Below are positions 37,586 to 50,459 of a stretch of DNA of 64,000 nucleotides, piece after piece. Source of the stretch: Amaranthus tricolor. Lineage: Eukaryota; Streptophyta; Magnoliopsida; Caryophyllales; Amaranthaceae. The stretch lies in contig NC_080049.1 of NCBI RefSeq assembly GCF_026212465.1, positions 4,764,683 through 4,828,682 on the forward strand. The letters run 5' to 3'. The position numbers were made by a program, and so were the translations under genes. The notes under the pieces were generated by a model. That model saw only the letters and a list, made by a program, of their open reading frames with translations, searched no databases and had not been told where the DNA came from. Every line of letters begins with the position of its first letter. The first letter of the stretch is position 1.

Positions 37586-37838
37586 GAGGTAGTTGATGCG
37601 GTTTTGAACATGACCGCAGCAAATAAAGAGTGTTATTTGCTGCGGTTTTGGCCCATGACCGCAGCAAATAACACTCTTTATTTGCTGCGGTTTTTGCCCA
37701 TGACCGCAGCAAATAAGTCCCATATTTGCTGCGGTTTTGAACCGCAGCAATTAAAGTACGACATTTGCTACTATCACAATTGCTGGGGGCCAAAACCGCA
37801 GCAAATAATGGCAAAAAAACCGCAGCAAATGATGTTTT

Positions 37839-37849
37839 TTCCACTAGTG
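37839..37849 (+). repeat. CACTA terminal sequence (representative)
   Basis: Read on the minus strand the end is CACTAGTGGAA followed by an A run, a typical CACTA-type terminus next to CCGCAGCAAAT repeats. Satellite resumes directly after it with ttggtatatatt. The inner bases differ by class: Q ttcc, P atcc, R ttac before actagtg. The matching 5' terminus is nowhere in the window, so the terminal inverted repeat cannot be confirmed. Confidence 0.75.
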
Positions 37850-38966
37850 TTGGTATATATTATTGTGTTAAAGTGGTTAGAATTTAAAATCATAGTCATA
37901 TGCTAGAAAATATGTGTTAAGTTGCGATGCTTTGCATTTTTAAGCGTTTTCTCCACTTTTGCACATAAAGTAACTCAAACTTTGTTTGTTTTGAACGAAA
38001 CTTGGTACAAAACACTATTTGGTATATATTATTGTGTTAAAGTGGTTAGAATTGAAAATCATAGTGATATGCTAGAAATTACAAGTTAAGTTGCGATTTT
38101 ATGCGTTTTTGACACTTTTGCGCATAAAGTAGCTCAAACTTGGTTTGTTTTGAAAGAAACTTGGCACACAACACTATTTGGTGTATGTTATTGTGTTCAA
38201 GTGGTTGAAATTGAAAATCATAGTCATATGCTAGAAATTATGTGTTATGTTGCGATTTTTAAGGGTTTTTAAGCGTTTTTGACACTGTTGCGCATAAAGT
38301 AGCTCAAACTTGGTTTGTTTTGTACGAAACTTAGCACACAACACTATTTGGTATATATTATTGTGTTTAAGTGGTTAGAATTGAAAATCATAGTCATATG
38401 CTATAAATTACGCGTTAAGCTGCGATTTTATGCGTTTTTAAGCGTTTTAGACACTTTTGCGCATAAAGTAGTTTAAACTGGGTTTGTTTTGCACGAAACT
38501 TGGCATAGAACACTATTTGGTATATATTATTGTGTTGAAGTGGTTAGAATTGAAAATCATAGTCATATGCTAGAAATAACGTATTAAGTTGCGATTTTAG
38601 GGGTTTTTAAGCGTTTTTGTCAATTTCGCGCGTAAAGTACGTCAAACATGGTTTGTTATGCACGAAACCTGGCACACAACACTATTTGGCATATATTATT
38701 TCGTTGAAATTGTTGGAATTGAAAATAATAGTCATATGCTAGAAATTAGAAGTTAAGTTGCGATTTTAAGGGTTTTTAAGCGTTTTTGTTAATTTCGCGC
38801 GTAAAGTAGCTCAAACTTTGTTTGTTTTGCACGAAACTTGGCATACAACACTATTTTGTATATATTATTGTGTAGAAGTTGTTAGAATTGAAAATAATAG
38901 TCATATTCTAGAATTTACGTGTTAAGTTGCGATTTTATGCGTTTTTTAAGCGTTTTTGTCAATTTC
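37850..38966. repeat. Satellite block B5
   Basis: It is 1117 bp and begins with the Q mark gaaaatatgtg. A private change is aaactgggtttg near 38476. Confidence 0.9.
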
Positions 38967-39768
38967 TAACATCTATTTTCTCTTAATGCTTTCAACAACC
39001 TTCTTCTTCCGTTGACTGCGGCTACTACGAGCTGAAGTTTATGGACGATATTATAAATTCCGTGAAGGACTTTGGAGTCGAAAATATAGATGCCGTAAGT
39101 ATTTGTTACGTTTTTAATTAAATATATTATTGGTAAAATCTAATGTTAATACTAATCTTTTATTTTAATATTATATATAGGTTCAAACGACATTCTGAGG
39201 GAAACACGCCCTTTGAAAAGTGAAGAGATGCGCGAAATAAAAGACAAGATTGCCGTGCATCTTGCTAATATTTGTCCTTGATAAATTCTAATTACAGTAG
39301 ATTATTTTTTATACTTTAATGTATATATATATATATGTACCTAATATTAATTATATTATATATACGAGCGAGAGTTTTTTATTACTATTGCATTATTATA
39401 ATGTTTATTAATGTGATTATCATTGGATTAATCACTGTTATTACATTGTATTATTATTGCATTATTATAAAGATAAAACAGAAAAAGAAAAAAAAAAAAA
39501 AAAAGAGGTAGTTGATGCGGTTTTGAACATGACCGTAGCAAATAAAGAGTGTTATTTACTGCGGTTTTGGCCCATAACCGCAGCAAATAACACTCTTTAT
39601 TTGCTGCGGTTTTTGCCCATGACCGCAGCAAATAAGTCCCATATTTGCTGCGGTTTTGAACCGCCGCAATTAAAGTACGACATTTGCTACTATCACAATT
39701 GCTGGGGGCCAAAACCGCAGCAAATAATGGCAAAAAAACCGCAGCAAATGATGTTTTATCCACTAGTG
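38967..39768 (+). mobile_element. CACTA 3' end, copy 6 (class P)
   Basis: It is a P unit directly after a Q unit, without an R unit between. One A is lost in the gcaaaaaaacc run near 39730 relative to copies 3 and 4. Confidence 0.8.
39005..39281 (+). pseudogene. Ulp1-like fragment, copy 6 (frameshifted)
   Basis: It has the P-type frameshift, with a stop at 39196-39198. Confidence 0.73.
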
Positions 39769-40883
39769 TTGGTATATATTATTGTGTTAAAGTGGTTAGA
39801 ATTTAAAATCATAGTCATATGCTAGAAATTATGTGTTAAGTTGCGATGCTTTGCATTTTTAAGCGTTTTCTCCACTTTTGCACATAAAGTAACTCAAACT
39901 TTGTTTGTTTTGAACGAATCTTGGTACAAAACACTATTTGGTATATATTATTGTGTTAAAGTGGTTAGAATTGAAAATCATAGTGATATGCTAGAAATTA
40001 CAAGTTAAGTTGCGATTTTATGCGTTTTTGACACTTTTGCGCATAAAGTAGCTCAAACTTGGTTTGTTTTGAAAGAAACTTGGCACACAACACTATTTGG
40101 TGTATGTTATTGTGTTCAAGTGGTTGAAATTGAAAATCATAGTCATATGCTAGAAATTATGTGTTATGTTGCGATTTTTAATGGTTTTTAAGCGTTTTTG
40201 ACACTGTTGCGCATAAAGTAGCTCAAACTTGGTTGTTTTGTACGAAACTTAGCACACAACACTATTTGGTATATATTATTGTGTTTAAGTGGTTAGAATT
40301 GAAAATCATAGTCATATGCTATAAATTACGCGTTAAGCTGCGATTTTATGCGTTTTTAAGCGTTTTAGACACTTTTGCGCATAAAGTAGTTTAAACTTGG
40401 TTTGTTTTGCACGAAACTTGGCATAGAACACTATTTGGTATATATTATTGTGTTGAAGTGGTTAGAATTGAAAATCATAGTCATATGCTAGAAATAACGT
40501 ATTAAGTTGCGATTTTAGGGGTTTTTAAGCGTTTTTGTCAATTTCGCGCGTAAAGTACGTCAAACATGGTTTGTTATGCACGAAACCTCGCACACAACAC
40601 TATTTGGCATATATTATTTCGTTGAAATTGTTGGAATTGAAAATAATAGTCATATGCTAGAAATTAGAAGTTAAGTTGCGATTTTAAGGGTTTTTAAGCG
40701 TTTTTGTTAATTTCGCGCGTAAAGTAGCTCAAACTTTGTTTGTTTTGCACGAAACTTGGCATACAACACTATTTTGTATATATTATTGTGTAGAAGTTGT
40801 TAGAATTGAAAATAATAGTCATATTCTAGAATTTACGTGTTAAGTTGCGATTTTATGCGTTTTTAAGCGTTTTTGTCAATTTC
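39769..40883. repeat. Satellite block B6
   Basis: It is 1115 bp. The P-following mark gaacgaatcttgg first appears here and recurs in B7, B10, B11, B12 and B15. Confidence 0.9.
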
Positions 40884-41686
40884 TAACATCTATTTTCTCT
40901 TAATGCTTTCAACAACCTTCTTCTTCCGTTGACTGCGGCTACTACGAGCTGAAGTTTATGGACGATATTATAAATTCCGTGAAGGACTTTGGAGTCGAAA
41001 ATATAGATGCCGTAAGTATTTGTTACGTTTTTAATTAAATATATTATTGGTAAAATCTAATGTTAATACTAATCTTTTATTTTAATATTATATATAGGTT
41101 CAAACGACATTCTGAGGGAAACACGCCCTTTGAAAAGTGAAGAGATGCGCGAAATAAAAGACAAGATTGCCGTGCATCTTGCTAATATTTGTCCTTGATA
41201 AATTCTAATTACAGTAGATTATTTTTTATACTTTAATGTATATATATATATATGTACCTAATATTAATTATATTATATATACGAGCGAGAGTTTTTTATT
41301 ACTATTGCATTATTATAATGTTTATTAATGTGATTATCATTGGATTAATCACTGTTATTACATTGTATTATTATTGCATTATTATAAAGATAAAACAGAA
41401 AAAGAAAAAAAAAAAAAAAAAAGAGGTAGTTGATGCGGTTTTGAACATGACCGTAGCAAATAAAGAGTGTTATTTACTGCGGTTTTGGCCCATAACCGCA
41501 GCAAATAACACTCTTTATTTGCTGCGGTTTTTGCCCATGACCGCAGCAAATAAGTCCCATATTTGCTGCGGTTTTGAACCGCCGCAATTAAAGTACGACA
41601 TTTGCTACTATCACAATTGCTGGGGGCCAAAACCGCAGCAAATAATGGCAAAAAAACCGCAGCAAATGATGTTTTATCCACTAGTG
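40884..41686 (+). mobile_element. CACTA 3' end, copy 7 (class P)
   Basis: It is a P unit. A 163-codon chance frame (41252-41743) runs from the AT-rich flank through poly-A (read as Lys) and the subterminal repeats into satellite. It reflects the repeat composition, not a gene. Confidence 0.8.
40922..41198 (+). pseudogene. Ulp1-like fragment, copy 7 (frameshifted)
   Basis: It has the P-type frameshift, with a stop at 41113-41115. Confidence 0.73.
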
Positions 41687-42800
41687 TTGGTATATATTAT
41701 TGTGTTAAAGTGGTTAGAATTTAAAATCATAGTCATATGCTAGAAATTATGTGTTAAGTTGCGATGCTTTGCATTTTTAAGCGTTTTCTCCACTTTTGCA
41801 CATAAAGTAACTCAAACTTTGTTTGTTTTGAACGAATCTTGGTACAAAACACTATTTGGTATATATTATTGTGTTAAAGTGGTTAGAATTGAAAATCATA
41901 GTGATATGCTAGAAATTACAAGTTAAGTTGCGATTTTATGCGTTTTTGACACTTTTGCGCATAAAGTAGCTCAAACTTGGTTTGTTTTGAAAGAAACTTG
42001 GCACACAACACTATTTGGTGTATGTTATTGTGTTCAAGTGGTTGAAATTGAAAATCATAGTCATATGCTAGAAATTATGTGTTATGTTGCGATTTTTAAT
42101 GGTTTTTAAGCGTTTTTGACACTGTTGCGCATAAAGTAGCTCAAACTTGGTTGTTTTGTACGAAACTTAGCACACAACACTATTTGGTATATATTATTGT
42201 GTTTAAGTGGTTAGAATTGAAAATCATAGTCATATGCTATAAATTACGCGTTAAGCTGCGATTTTATGCGTTTTTAAGCGTTTTAGACACTTTTGCGCAT
42301 AAAGTAGTTTAAACTTGGTTTGTTTTGCACGAAACTTGGCATAGAACACTATTTGGTATATATTATTGTGTTGAAGTGGTTAGAATTGAAAATCATAGTC
42401 ATATGCTAGAAATAACGTATTAAGTTGCGATTTTAGGGGTTTTTAAGCGTTTTTGTCAATTTCGCGCGTAAAGTACGTCAAACATGGTTTGTTATGCACG
42501 AAACCTGGCACACAACACTATTTGGCATATATTATTTCGTTGAAATTGTTGGAATTGAAAATAATAGTCATATGCTAGAAATTAGAAGTTAAGTTGCGAT
42601 TTTAAGGGTTTTTAAGCGTTTTTGTTAATTTCGCGCGTAAAGTAGCTAAACTTTGTTTGTTTTGCACGAAACTTGGCATACAACACTATTTTGTATATAT
42701 TATTGTGTAGAAGTTGTTAGAATTGAAAATAATAGTCATATTCTAGAATTTACGTGTTAAGTTGCGATTTTATGCGTTTTTAAGCGTTTTTGTCAATTTC
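41687..42800. repeat. Satellite block B7
   Basis: It is 1114 bp, with the pre-Q mark gtagctaaac near 42643. Confidence 0.9.
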
Positions 42801-43587
42801 TAACATCTATTTTCTCTTAATGCTTTCAACAACCTTCTTCTTCCGTTGACTGCGGCTACTACGCGCTGAAGTTTATGGAAGATATTATAAATTCCGTGAA
42901 GGACTTTGGAGTCGAAAATATAGATGCCGTAAGTATTTGTTACGTTTTTAATTAAATATATTATTGGTAAAATCTAATGTTAATACTAATCTTTTATTTT
43001 AATATTATATATAGGTTTTAAACGACATTCCGAGGGAAACACGCCCTTTGAAAAGTGAAGAGATGCGCGAAATAAAAGACAAGATTGCCGTGCATCTTGC
43101 TAATATTTGTCCTTGATAAATTCTAATTACAGTAGATTATTTTTTATACTTTAATGTATATATATATATGTACGTAATATTAATTATATTATATATACGA
43201 GCGAGAGTTTATTATTACTATTGCATTATTATAATGTTGATTAATGTGATTATCATTGGATTAATCACTGTTATTACATTGTATTATTATAAAGATAAAA
43301 CAGAAAAAGAAAAAAAAAAAAAAGAGGTAGTTGATGCGGTTTTGAACATGACCGCAGCAAATAAAGAGTGTTATTTGCTGCGGTTTTGGCCCATGACCGC
43401 AGCAAATAACACTCTTTATTTGCTGCGGTTTTTGCCCATGACCGCAGCAAATAAGTCCCATATTTGCTGCGGTTTTGAACCGCAGCAATTAAAGTACGAC
43501 ATTTGCTACTATCACAATTGCTGGGGGCCAAAACCGCAGCAAATAATGGCAAAAAAACCGCAGCAAATGATGTTTTTTCCACTAGTG
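42801..43587 (+). mobile_element. CACTA 3' end, copy 8 (class Q)
   Basis: It is nearly identical to copy 5 with a shorter poly-A tract. It is followed by an R unit. Confidence 0.81.
42839..43116 (+). pseudogene. Ulp1-like C-terminal fragment, copy 8 (open frame)
   Basis: Exons 42839-42928 and 43015-43116 encode the same 63 residues as copy 5, with MEDII and ending ICP, stop TGA. Confidence 0.78.
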
Positions 43588-44703
43588 TTGGTATATATTA
43601 TTGTGTTAAAGTGGTTAGAATTTAAAATCATAGTCATATGCTAGAAAATATGTGTTAAGTTGCGATGCTTTGCATTTTTAAGCGTTTTCTCCACTTTTGC
43701 ACATAAAGTAACTCAAACTTTGTTTGTTTTGAACGAAACTTGGTACAAAACACTATTTGGTATATATTATTGTGTTAAAGTGGTTAGAATTGAAAATCAT
43801 AGTGATATGCTAGAAATTACAAGTTAAGTTGCGATTTTATGCGTTTTTGACACTTTTGCGCATAAAGTAGCTCAAACTTGGTTTGTTTTGAAAGAAACTT
43901 GGCACACAACACTATTTGGTGTATGTTATTGTGTTCAAGTGGTTGAAATTGAAAATCATAGTCATATGCTAGAAATTATGTGTTATGTTGCGATTTTTAA
44001 GGGTTTTTAAGCGTTTTTGACACTGTTGCGCATAAAGTAGCTCAAACTTGGTTTGTTTTGTACGAAACTTAGCACACAACACTATTTGGTATATATTATT
44101 GTGTTTAAGTGGTTAGAATTGAAAATCATAGTCATATGCTATAAATTACGCGTTAAGCTGCGATTTTATGCGTTTTTAAGCGTTTTAGACACTTTTGCGC
44201 ATAAAGTAGTTTAAACTTGGTTTGTTTTGCACGAAACTTGGCATAGAACACTATTTGGTATATATTATTGTGTTGAAGTGGTTAGAATTGAAAATCATAG
44301 TCATATGCTAGAAATAACGTATTAAGTTGCGATTTTAGGGGTTTTTAAGCGTTTTTGTCAATTTCGCGCGTAAAGTAGGTCAAACATGGTTTGTTATGCA
44401 CGAAACCTGGCACACAACACTATTTGGCATATATTATTTTGTTGAAATTGTTGGAATTGAAAATAATAGTCATATGCTAGAAATTAGAAGTTAAGTTGCG
44501 ATTTTAAGGGTTTTTAAGCGTTTTTGTTAATTTCGCGCGTAAAGTACCTCAAACTTTGTTTGTTTTGCACGAAACTTGGCATACAACACTATTTTGTATA
44601 TATTATTGTGTAGAAGTTGTTATAATTGGAAATAATAGTCATATTCTAGAATTTACGTGTTAAGTTGCGATTTTATGCTTTTTTAAGCGTTTTTGTCAAT
44701 TTC
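43588..44703. repeat. Satellite block B8
   Basis: It is 1116 bp. It begins with the Q mark gaaaatatgtg and ends with the pre-R marks aagtacctc and ttataattggaaat. Confidence 0.9.
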
Positions 44704-45507
44704 TAACATCTATTTTCTCTTAATGCTTTCAACAACCTTCTTCTTCCGTTGACTGCGGCTACTACGCGCTGAAGTTTATGGACGATATTATAAATTCCGT
44801 GAAGGACTTTGGAGTCGAAAATATAGATGCCGTAAGTATTTGTTACGTTTTTAATTAAATATATTATTGGTAAAATCTAATGTTAATACTAATCTTTTAT
44901 TTTAATATTATATATAGGTTTTAAACGACATTCTGAAGGAAACAGCCCTTTGAAAAGTGAAGAGATGCGTGAAATAAAAGACAAGATTGCCGTGCATCTT
45001 GCTAATATTTGTCCTTGATAAATTCTAATTACAGTAGATTATTTTTTATACTTTAATGTATATATATATATGTACGTAATATTAATTATATTATATATAC
45101 GAGCGAGAGTTTATTATTACTATTGCATTATTATAATGTTGATTAATGTGATTATCATTGGATTAATCACTGTTATTACATTGTATTATTATTGCATTAT
45201 TATAAAGATAAAACAGAAAAAGAAAAAAAAAAAAAAAAAAAAGAGGTAGTTGATGCGGTTTTGAACATGACCGCAGCAAATAAAGAGTGTTATTTGCTGC
45301 GGTTTTGGCCCATGACCGCAGCAAATAACACTCTTTATTTGCTGCGGTTTTTGCCCATGACCGCAGCAAATAAGTCCCATATTTGCTGCGGTTTTGAACC
45401 GCCGCAATTAAAGTACGACATTTGCTACTATCACAATTGCTGGGGGCCAAAACCGCAGCAAATAATGGCAAAAAAAACCGCAGCAAATGATGTTTTTTAC
45501 ACTAGTG
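44704..45507 (+). mobile_element. CACTA 3' end, copy 9 (class R)
   Basis: Class R marks are aaacagccc in the last exon, atgcgtgaaat, gaaccgccgcaatt and the terminus ttttttacactagtg, with intact ccgcagc in the inverted repeat. Confidence 0.81.
44742..45018 (+). pseudogene. Ulp1-like fragment, copy 9 (premature stop)
   Basis: Exon 1 is open with MDDII. The last exon starts at 44918 and stops at TGA 44951-44953 after the R-type deletion. It also reads Lys (aag) where the others have Arg (agg). Confidence 0.74.
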
Positions 45508-46623
45508 TTGGTATATATTATTGTGTTAAAGTGGTTAGAATTTAAAATCATAGTCATATGCTAGAAATTATGTGTTAAGTTGCGATGCTTTGCATTTTTA
45601 AGCGTTTTCTCCACTTTTGCACATAAAGTAACTCAAACTTTGTTTGTTTTGAATGAAACTTGGTACAAAACACTATTTGGTATATATTATTGTGTTAAAG
45701 TGGTTAGAATTGAAAATCATAGTGATATGCTAGAAATTACAAGTTAAGTTGCGATTTTATGCGTTTTTGACACTTTTGCGCATAAAGTAGCTCAAACTTG
45801 GATTGTTTTGAAAGAAACTTGGCACACAACACTATTTGGCGTATGTTATTGTGTTCAAGTGGTTGAAATTGAAAATCATAGTCATATGCTAGAAATTATG
45901 TGTTATGTTGCGATTTTTAAGGGTTTTTAAGCGTTTTTGACACTGTTGCGCATGAACTAGCTCAAACTTGGTTTGTTTTGTACGAAACTTAGCACACAAC
46001 ACTATTTGGTATATATTATTGTGTTTAAGTGGTTAGAATTGAAAATCATAGTCATATGCTATAAATTACGCGTTAAGCTGCGATTTTATGCGTTTTTAAG
46101 CGTTTTAGACACTTTTGCGCATAAAGTAGTTTAAACTTGGTTTGTTTTGCACGAAACTTGGCATAGAACACTATTTGGTATATATTATTGTGTTGAAGTG
46201 GTTAGAATTGAAAATCATAGTCATATGCTAGAAATAACGTATTAAGTTGCGATTTTAGGGGTTTTTAAGCGTTTTTGTCAATTTCGCGCGTAAAGTACGT
46301 CAAACATGGTTTGTTATGCACGAAACCTGGCACACAACACTATTTGGCATATATTATTTCGTTGAAATTGTTGGAATTGAAAATAATAGTCATATGCTAG
46401 AAATTAGAAGTTAAGTTGCGATTTTAAGGGTTTTTAAGCGTTTTTGTTAATTTCGCGCGTAAAGTAGCTCAAACTTTGTTTGTTTTGCACGAAACTTGGC
46501 ATACAACACTATTTTGTATATATTATTGTGTAGAAGTTGTTAGAATTGAAAATAATAGTCATATTCTAGAATTTACGTGTTAAGTTGCGATTTTATGCGT
46601 TTTTAAGCGTTTTTGTCAATTTC
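45508..46623. repeat. Satellite block B9 (R/P mosaic)
   Basis: It is 1116 bp. The first part has R marks (gaatgaaacttgg, cttggattgttttg, ggcgtatg, gcatgaactagctc). The later part has the aagtacgtc mark of P blocks (near 46294) rather than aagtaggtc as in B1. Confidence 0.87.
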
Positions 46624-47426
46624 TAACATCTATTTTCTCTTAATGCTTTCAACAACCTTCTTCTTCCGTTGACTGCGGCTACTACGAGCTGAAGTTTATG
46701 GACGATATTATAAATTCCGTGAAGGACTTTGGAGTCGAAAATATAGATGCCGTAAGTATTTGTTACGTTTTTAATTAAATATATTATTGGTAAAATCTAA
46801 TGTTAATACTAATCTTTTATTTTAATATTATATATAGGTTCAAACGACATTCTGAGGGAAACACGCCCTTTGAAAAGTGAAGAGATGCGCGAAATAAAAG
46901 ACAAGATTGCCGTGCATCTTGCTAATATTTGTCCTTGATAAATTCTAATTACAGTAGATTATTTTTTATACTTTAATGTATATATATATATATGTACCTA
47001 ATATTAATTATATTATATATACGAGCGAGAGTTTTTTATTACTATTGCATTATTATAATGTTTATTAATGTGATTATCATTGGATTGATCACTGTTATTA
47101 CATTGTATTATTATTGCATTATTATAAAGATAAAACAGAAAAAGAAAAAAAAAAAAAAAAAAGAGGTAGTTGATGCGGTTTTGAACATGACCGTAGCAAA
47201 TAAAGAGTGTTATTTACTGCGGTTTTGGCCCATAACCGCAGCAAATAACACTCTTTATTTGCTGCGGTTTTTGCCCATGACCGCAGCAAATAAGTCCCAT
47301 ATTTGCTGCGGTTTTGAACCGCCGCAATTAAAGTACGACATTTGCTACTATCACAATTGCTGGGGGCCAAAACCGCAGCAAATAATGGCAAAAAAACCGC
47401 AGCAAATGATGTTTTATCCACTAGTG
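46624..47426 (+). mobile_element. CACTA 3' end, copy 10 (class P)
   Basis: It is the first of three consecutive, almost identical P units (copies 10-12). A private change is ggattgatcac near 47082. Confidence 0.8.
46662..46938 (+). pseudogene. Ulp1-like fragment, copy 10 (frameshifted)
   Basis: It has the P-type frameshift, with a stop at 46853-46855. Confidence 0.73.
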
Positions 47427-48541
47427 TTGGTATATATTATTGTGTTAAAGTGGTTAGAATTTAAAATCATAGTCATATGCTAGAAATTATGTGTTAAGTT
47501 GCGATGCTTTGCATTTTTAAGCGTTTTCTCCACTTTTGCACATAAAGTAACTCAAACTTTGTTTGTTTTGAACGAATCTTGGTACAAAACACTATTTGGT
47601 ATATATTATTGTGTTAAAGTGGTTAGAATTGAAAATCATAGTGATATGCTAGAAATTACAAGTTAAGTTGCGATTTTATGCGTTTTTGACACTTTTGCGC
47701 ATAAAGTAGCTCAAACTTGGTTTGTTTTGAAAGAAACTTGGCACACAACACTATTTGGTGTATGTTATTGTGTTCAAGTAGTTGAAATTGAAAATCATAG
47801 TCATATGCTAGAAATTATGTGTTATGTTGCGATTTTTAATGGTTTTTAAGCGTTTTTGACACTGTTGCGCATAAAGTAGCTCAAACTTGGTTGTTTTGTA
47901 CGAAACTTAGCACACAACACTATTTGGTATATATTATTGTGTTTAAGTGGTTAGAATTGAAAATCATAGTCATATGCTATAAATTACGCGTTAAGCTGCG
48001 ATTTTATGCGTTTTTAAGCGTTTTAGACACTTTTGCGCATAAAGTAGTTTAAACTTGGTTTGTTTTGCACGAAACTTGGCATAGAACACTATTTGGTATA
48101 TATTATTGTGTTGAAGTGGTTAGAATTGAAAATCATAGTCATATGCTAGAAATAACGTATTAAGTTGCGATTTTAGGGGTTTTTAAGCGTTTTTGTCAAT
48201 TTCGCGCGTAAAGTACGTCAAACATGGTTTGTTATGCACGAAACCTGGCACACAACACTATTTGGCATATATTATTTCGTTGAAATTGTTGGAATTGAAA
48301 ATAATAGTCATATGCTAGAAATTAGAAGTTAAGTTGCGATTTTAAGGGTTTTTAAGCGTTTTTGTTAATTTCGCGCGTAAAGTAGCTCAAACTTTGTTTG
48401 TTTTGCACGAAACTTGGCATACAACACTATTTTGTATATATTATTGTGTAGAAGTTGTTAGAATTGAAAATAATAGTCATATTCTAGAATTTACGTGTTA
48501 AGTTGCGATTTTATGCGTTTTTAAGCGTTTTTGTCAATTTC
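47427..48541. repeat. Satellite block B10
   Basis: It is 1115 bp. It differs from B11 by very few bases, such as caagtagttg near 47775. Confidence 0.9.
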
Positions 48542-49344
48542 TAACATCTATTTTCTCTTAATGCTTTCAACAACCTTCTTCTTCCGTTGACTGCGGCTAC
48601 TACGAGCTGAAGTTTATGGACGATATTATAAATTCCGTGAAGGACTTTGGAGTCGAAAATATAGATGCCGTAAGTATTTGTTACGTTTTTAATTAAATAT
48701 ATTATTGGTAAAATCTAATGTTAATACTAATCTTTTATTTTAATATTATATATAGGTTCAAACGACATTCTGAGGGAAACACGCCCTTTGAAAAGTGAAG
48801 AGATGCGCGAAATAAAAGACAAGATTGCCGTGCATCTTTCTAATATTTGTCCTTGATAAATTCTAATTACAGTAGATTATTTTTTATACTTTAATGTATA
48901 TATATATATATGTACCTAATATTAATTATATTATATATACGAGCGAGAGTTTTTTATTACTATTGCATTATTATAATGTTTATTAATGTGATTATCATTG
49001 GATTAATCACTGTTATTACATTGTATTATTATTGCATTATTATAAAGATAAAACAGAAAAAGAAAAAAAAAAAAAAAAAAGAGGTAGTTGATGCGGTTTT
49101 GAACATGACCGTAGCAAATAAAGAGTGTTATTTACTGCGGTTTTGGCCCATAACCGCAGCAAATAACACTCTTTATTTGCTGCGGTTTTTGCCCATGACC
49201 GCAGCAAATAAGTCCCATATTTGCTGCGGTTTTGAACCGCCGCAATTAAAGTACGACATTTGCTACTATCACAATTGCTGGGGGCCAAAACCGCAGCAAA
49301 TAATGGCAAAAAAACCGCAGCAAATGATGTTTTATCCACTAGTG
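48542..49344 (+). mobile_element. CACTA 3' end, copy 11 (class P)
   Basis: It is a P unit, nearly identical to copies 10 and 12 in sequence and in poly-A length. Confidence 0.8.
48580..48856 (+). pseudogene. Ulp1-like fragment, copy 11 (frameshifted)
   Basis: It has the P-type frameshift, with a stop at 48771-48773. Downstream, catctttct replaces catcttgct. Confidence 0.73.
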
Positions 49345-50459
49345 TTGGTATATATTATTGTGTTAAAGTGGTTAGAATTTAAAATCATAGTCATATGCTA
49401 GAAATTATGTGTTAAGTTGCGATGCTTTGCATTTTTAAGCGTTTTCTCCACTTTTGCACATAAAGTAACTCAAACTTTGTTTGTTTTGAACGAATCTTGG
49501 TACAAAACACTATTTGGTATATATTATTGTGTTAAAGTGGTTAGAATTGAAAATCATAGTGATATGCTAGAAATTACAAGTTAAGTTGCGATTTTATGCG
49601 TTTTTGACACTTTTGCGCATAAAGTAGCTCAAACTTGGTTTGTTTTGAAAGAAACTTGGCACACAACACTATTTGGTGTATGTTATTGTGTTCAAGTGGT
49701 TGAAATTGAAAATCATAGTCATATGCTAGAAATTATGTGTTATGTTGCGATTTTTAATGGTTTTTAAGCGTTTTTGACACTGTTGCGCATAAAGTAGCTC
49801 AAACTTGGTTGTTTTGTACGAAACTTAGCACACAACACTATTTGGTATATATTATTGTGTTTAAGTGGTTAGAATTGAAAATCATAGTCATATGCTATAA
49901 ATTACGCGTTAAGCTGCGATTTTATGCGTTTTTAAGCGTTTTAGACACTTTTGCGCATAAAGTAGTTTAAACTTGGTTTGTTTTGCACGAAACTTGGCAT
50001 AGAACACTATTTGGTATATATTATTGTGTTGAAGTGGTTAGAATTGAAAATCATAGTCATATGCTAGAAATAACGTATTAAGTTGCGATTTTAGGGGTTT
50101 TTAAGCGTTTTTGTCAATTTCGCGCGTAAAGTACGTCAAACATGGTTTGTTATGCACGAAACCTGGCACACAACACTATTTGGCATATATTATTTCGTTG
50201 AAATTGTTGGAATTGAAAATAATAGTCATATGCTAGAAATTAGAAGTTAAGTTGCGATTTTAAGGGTTTTTAAGCGTTTTTGTTAATTTCGCGCGTAAAG
50301 TAGCTCAAACTTTGTTTGTTTTGCACGAAACTTGGCATACAACACTATTTTGTATATATTATTGTGTAGAAGTTGTTAGAATTGAAAATAATAGTCATAT
50401 TCTAGAATTTACGTGTTAAGTTGCGATTTTATGCGTTTTTAAGCGTTTTTGTCAATTTC
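49345..50459. repeat. Satellite block B11
   Basis: It is 1115 bp, with P marks aatggttttt, cttggttgttttg and aagtacgtc. Confidence 0.9.

Larger units (their letters stand above)
37062..37849 (+). mobile_element. CACTA 3' end, copy 5 (class Q)
   Basis: Class Q marks are an open Ulp1 frame, atgtacgtaat, gttgattaatgtg, absence of the ttattgcattat segment, intact subterminal repeats with gaaccgcagcaatt, and the terminus ttttttccactagtg. The inverted repeat arms are 37614-37645 and 37659-37690. Confidence 0.82.

Noticed and set aside
41382..41681. Minus-strand frames of about 100 codons over the subterminal repeats
   Set aside because: They translate the CCGCAGCAAATA repeats and poly-T (Phe run). 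They are an artefact of repeat composition.
41252..41743. 163-codon open frame (also at 46992, 48910 and 50828) starting MYLILIIL
   Set aside because: It runs through AT-rich flank, poly-A (read as Lys), subterminal repeats, the transposon terminus and into satellite. It recurs only because the units are identical and has no domain or codon character.
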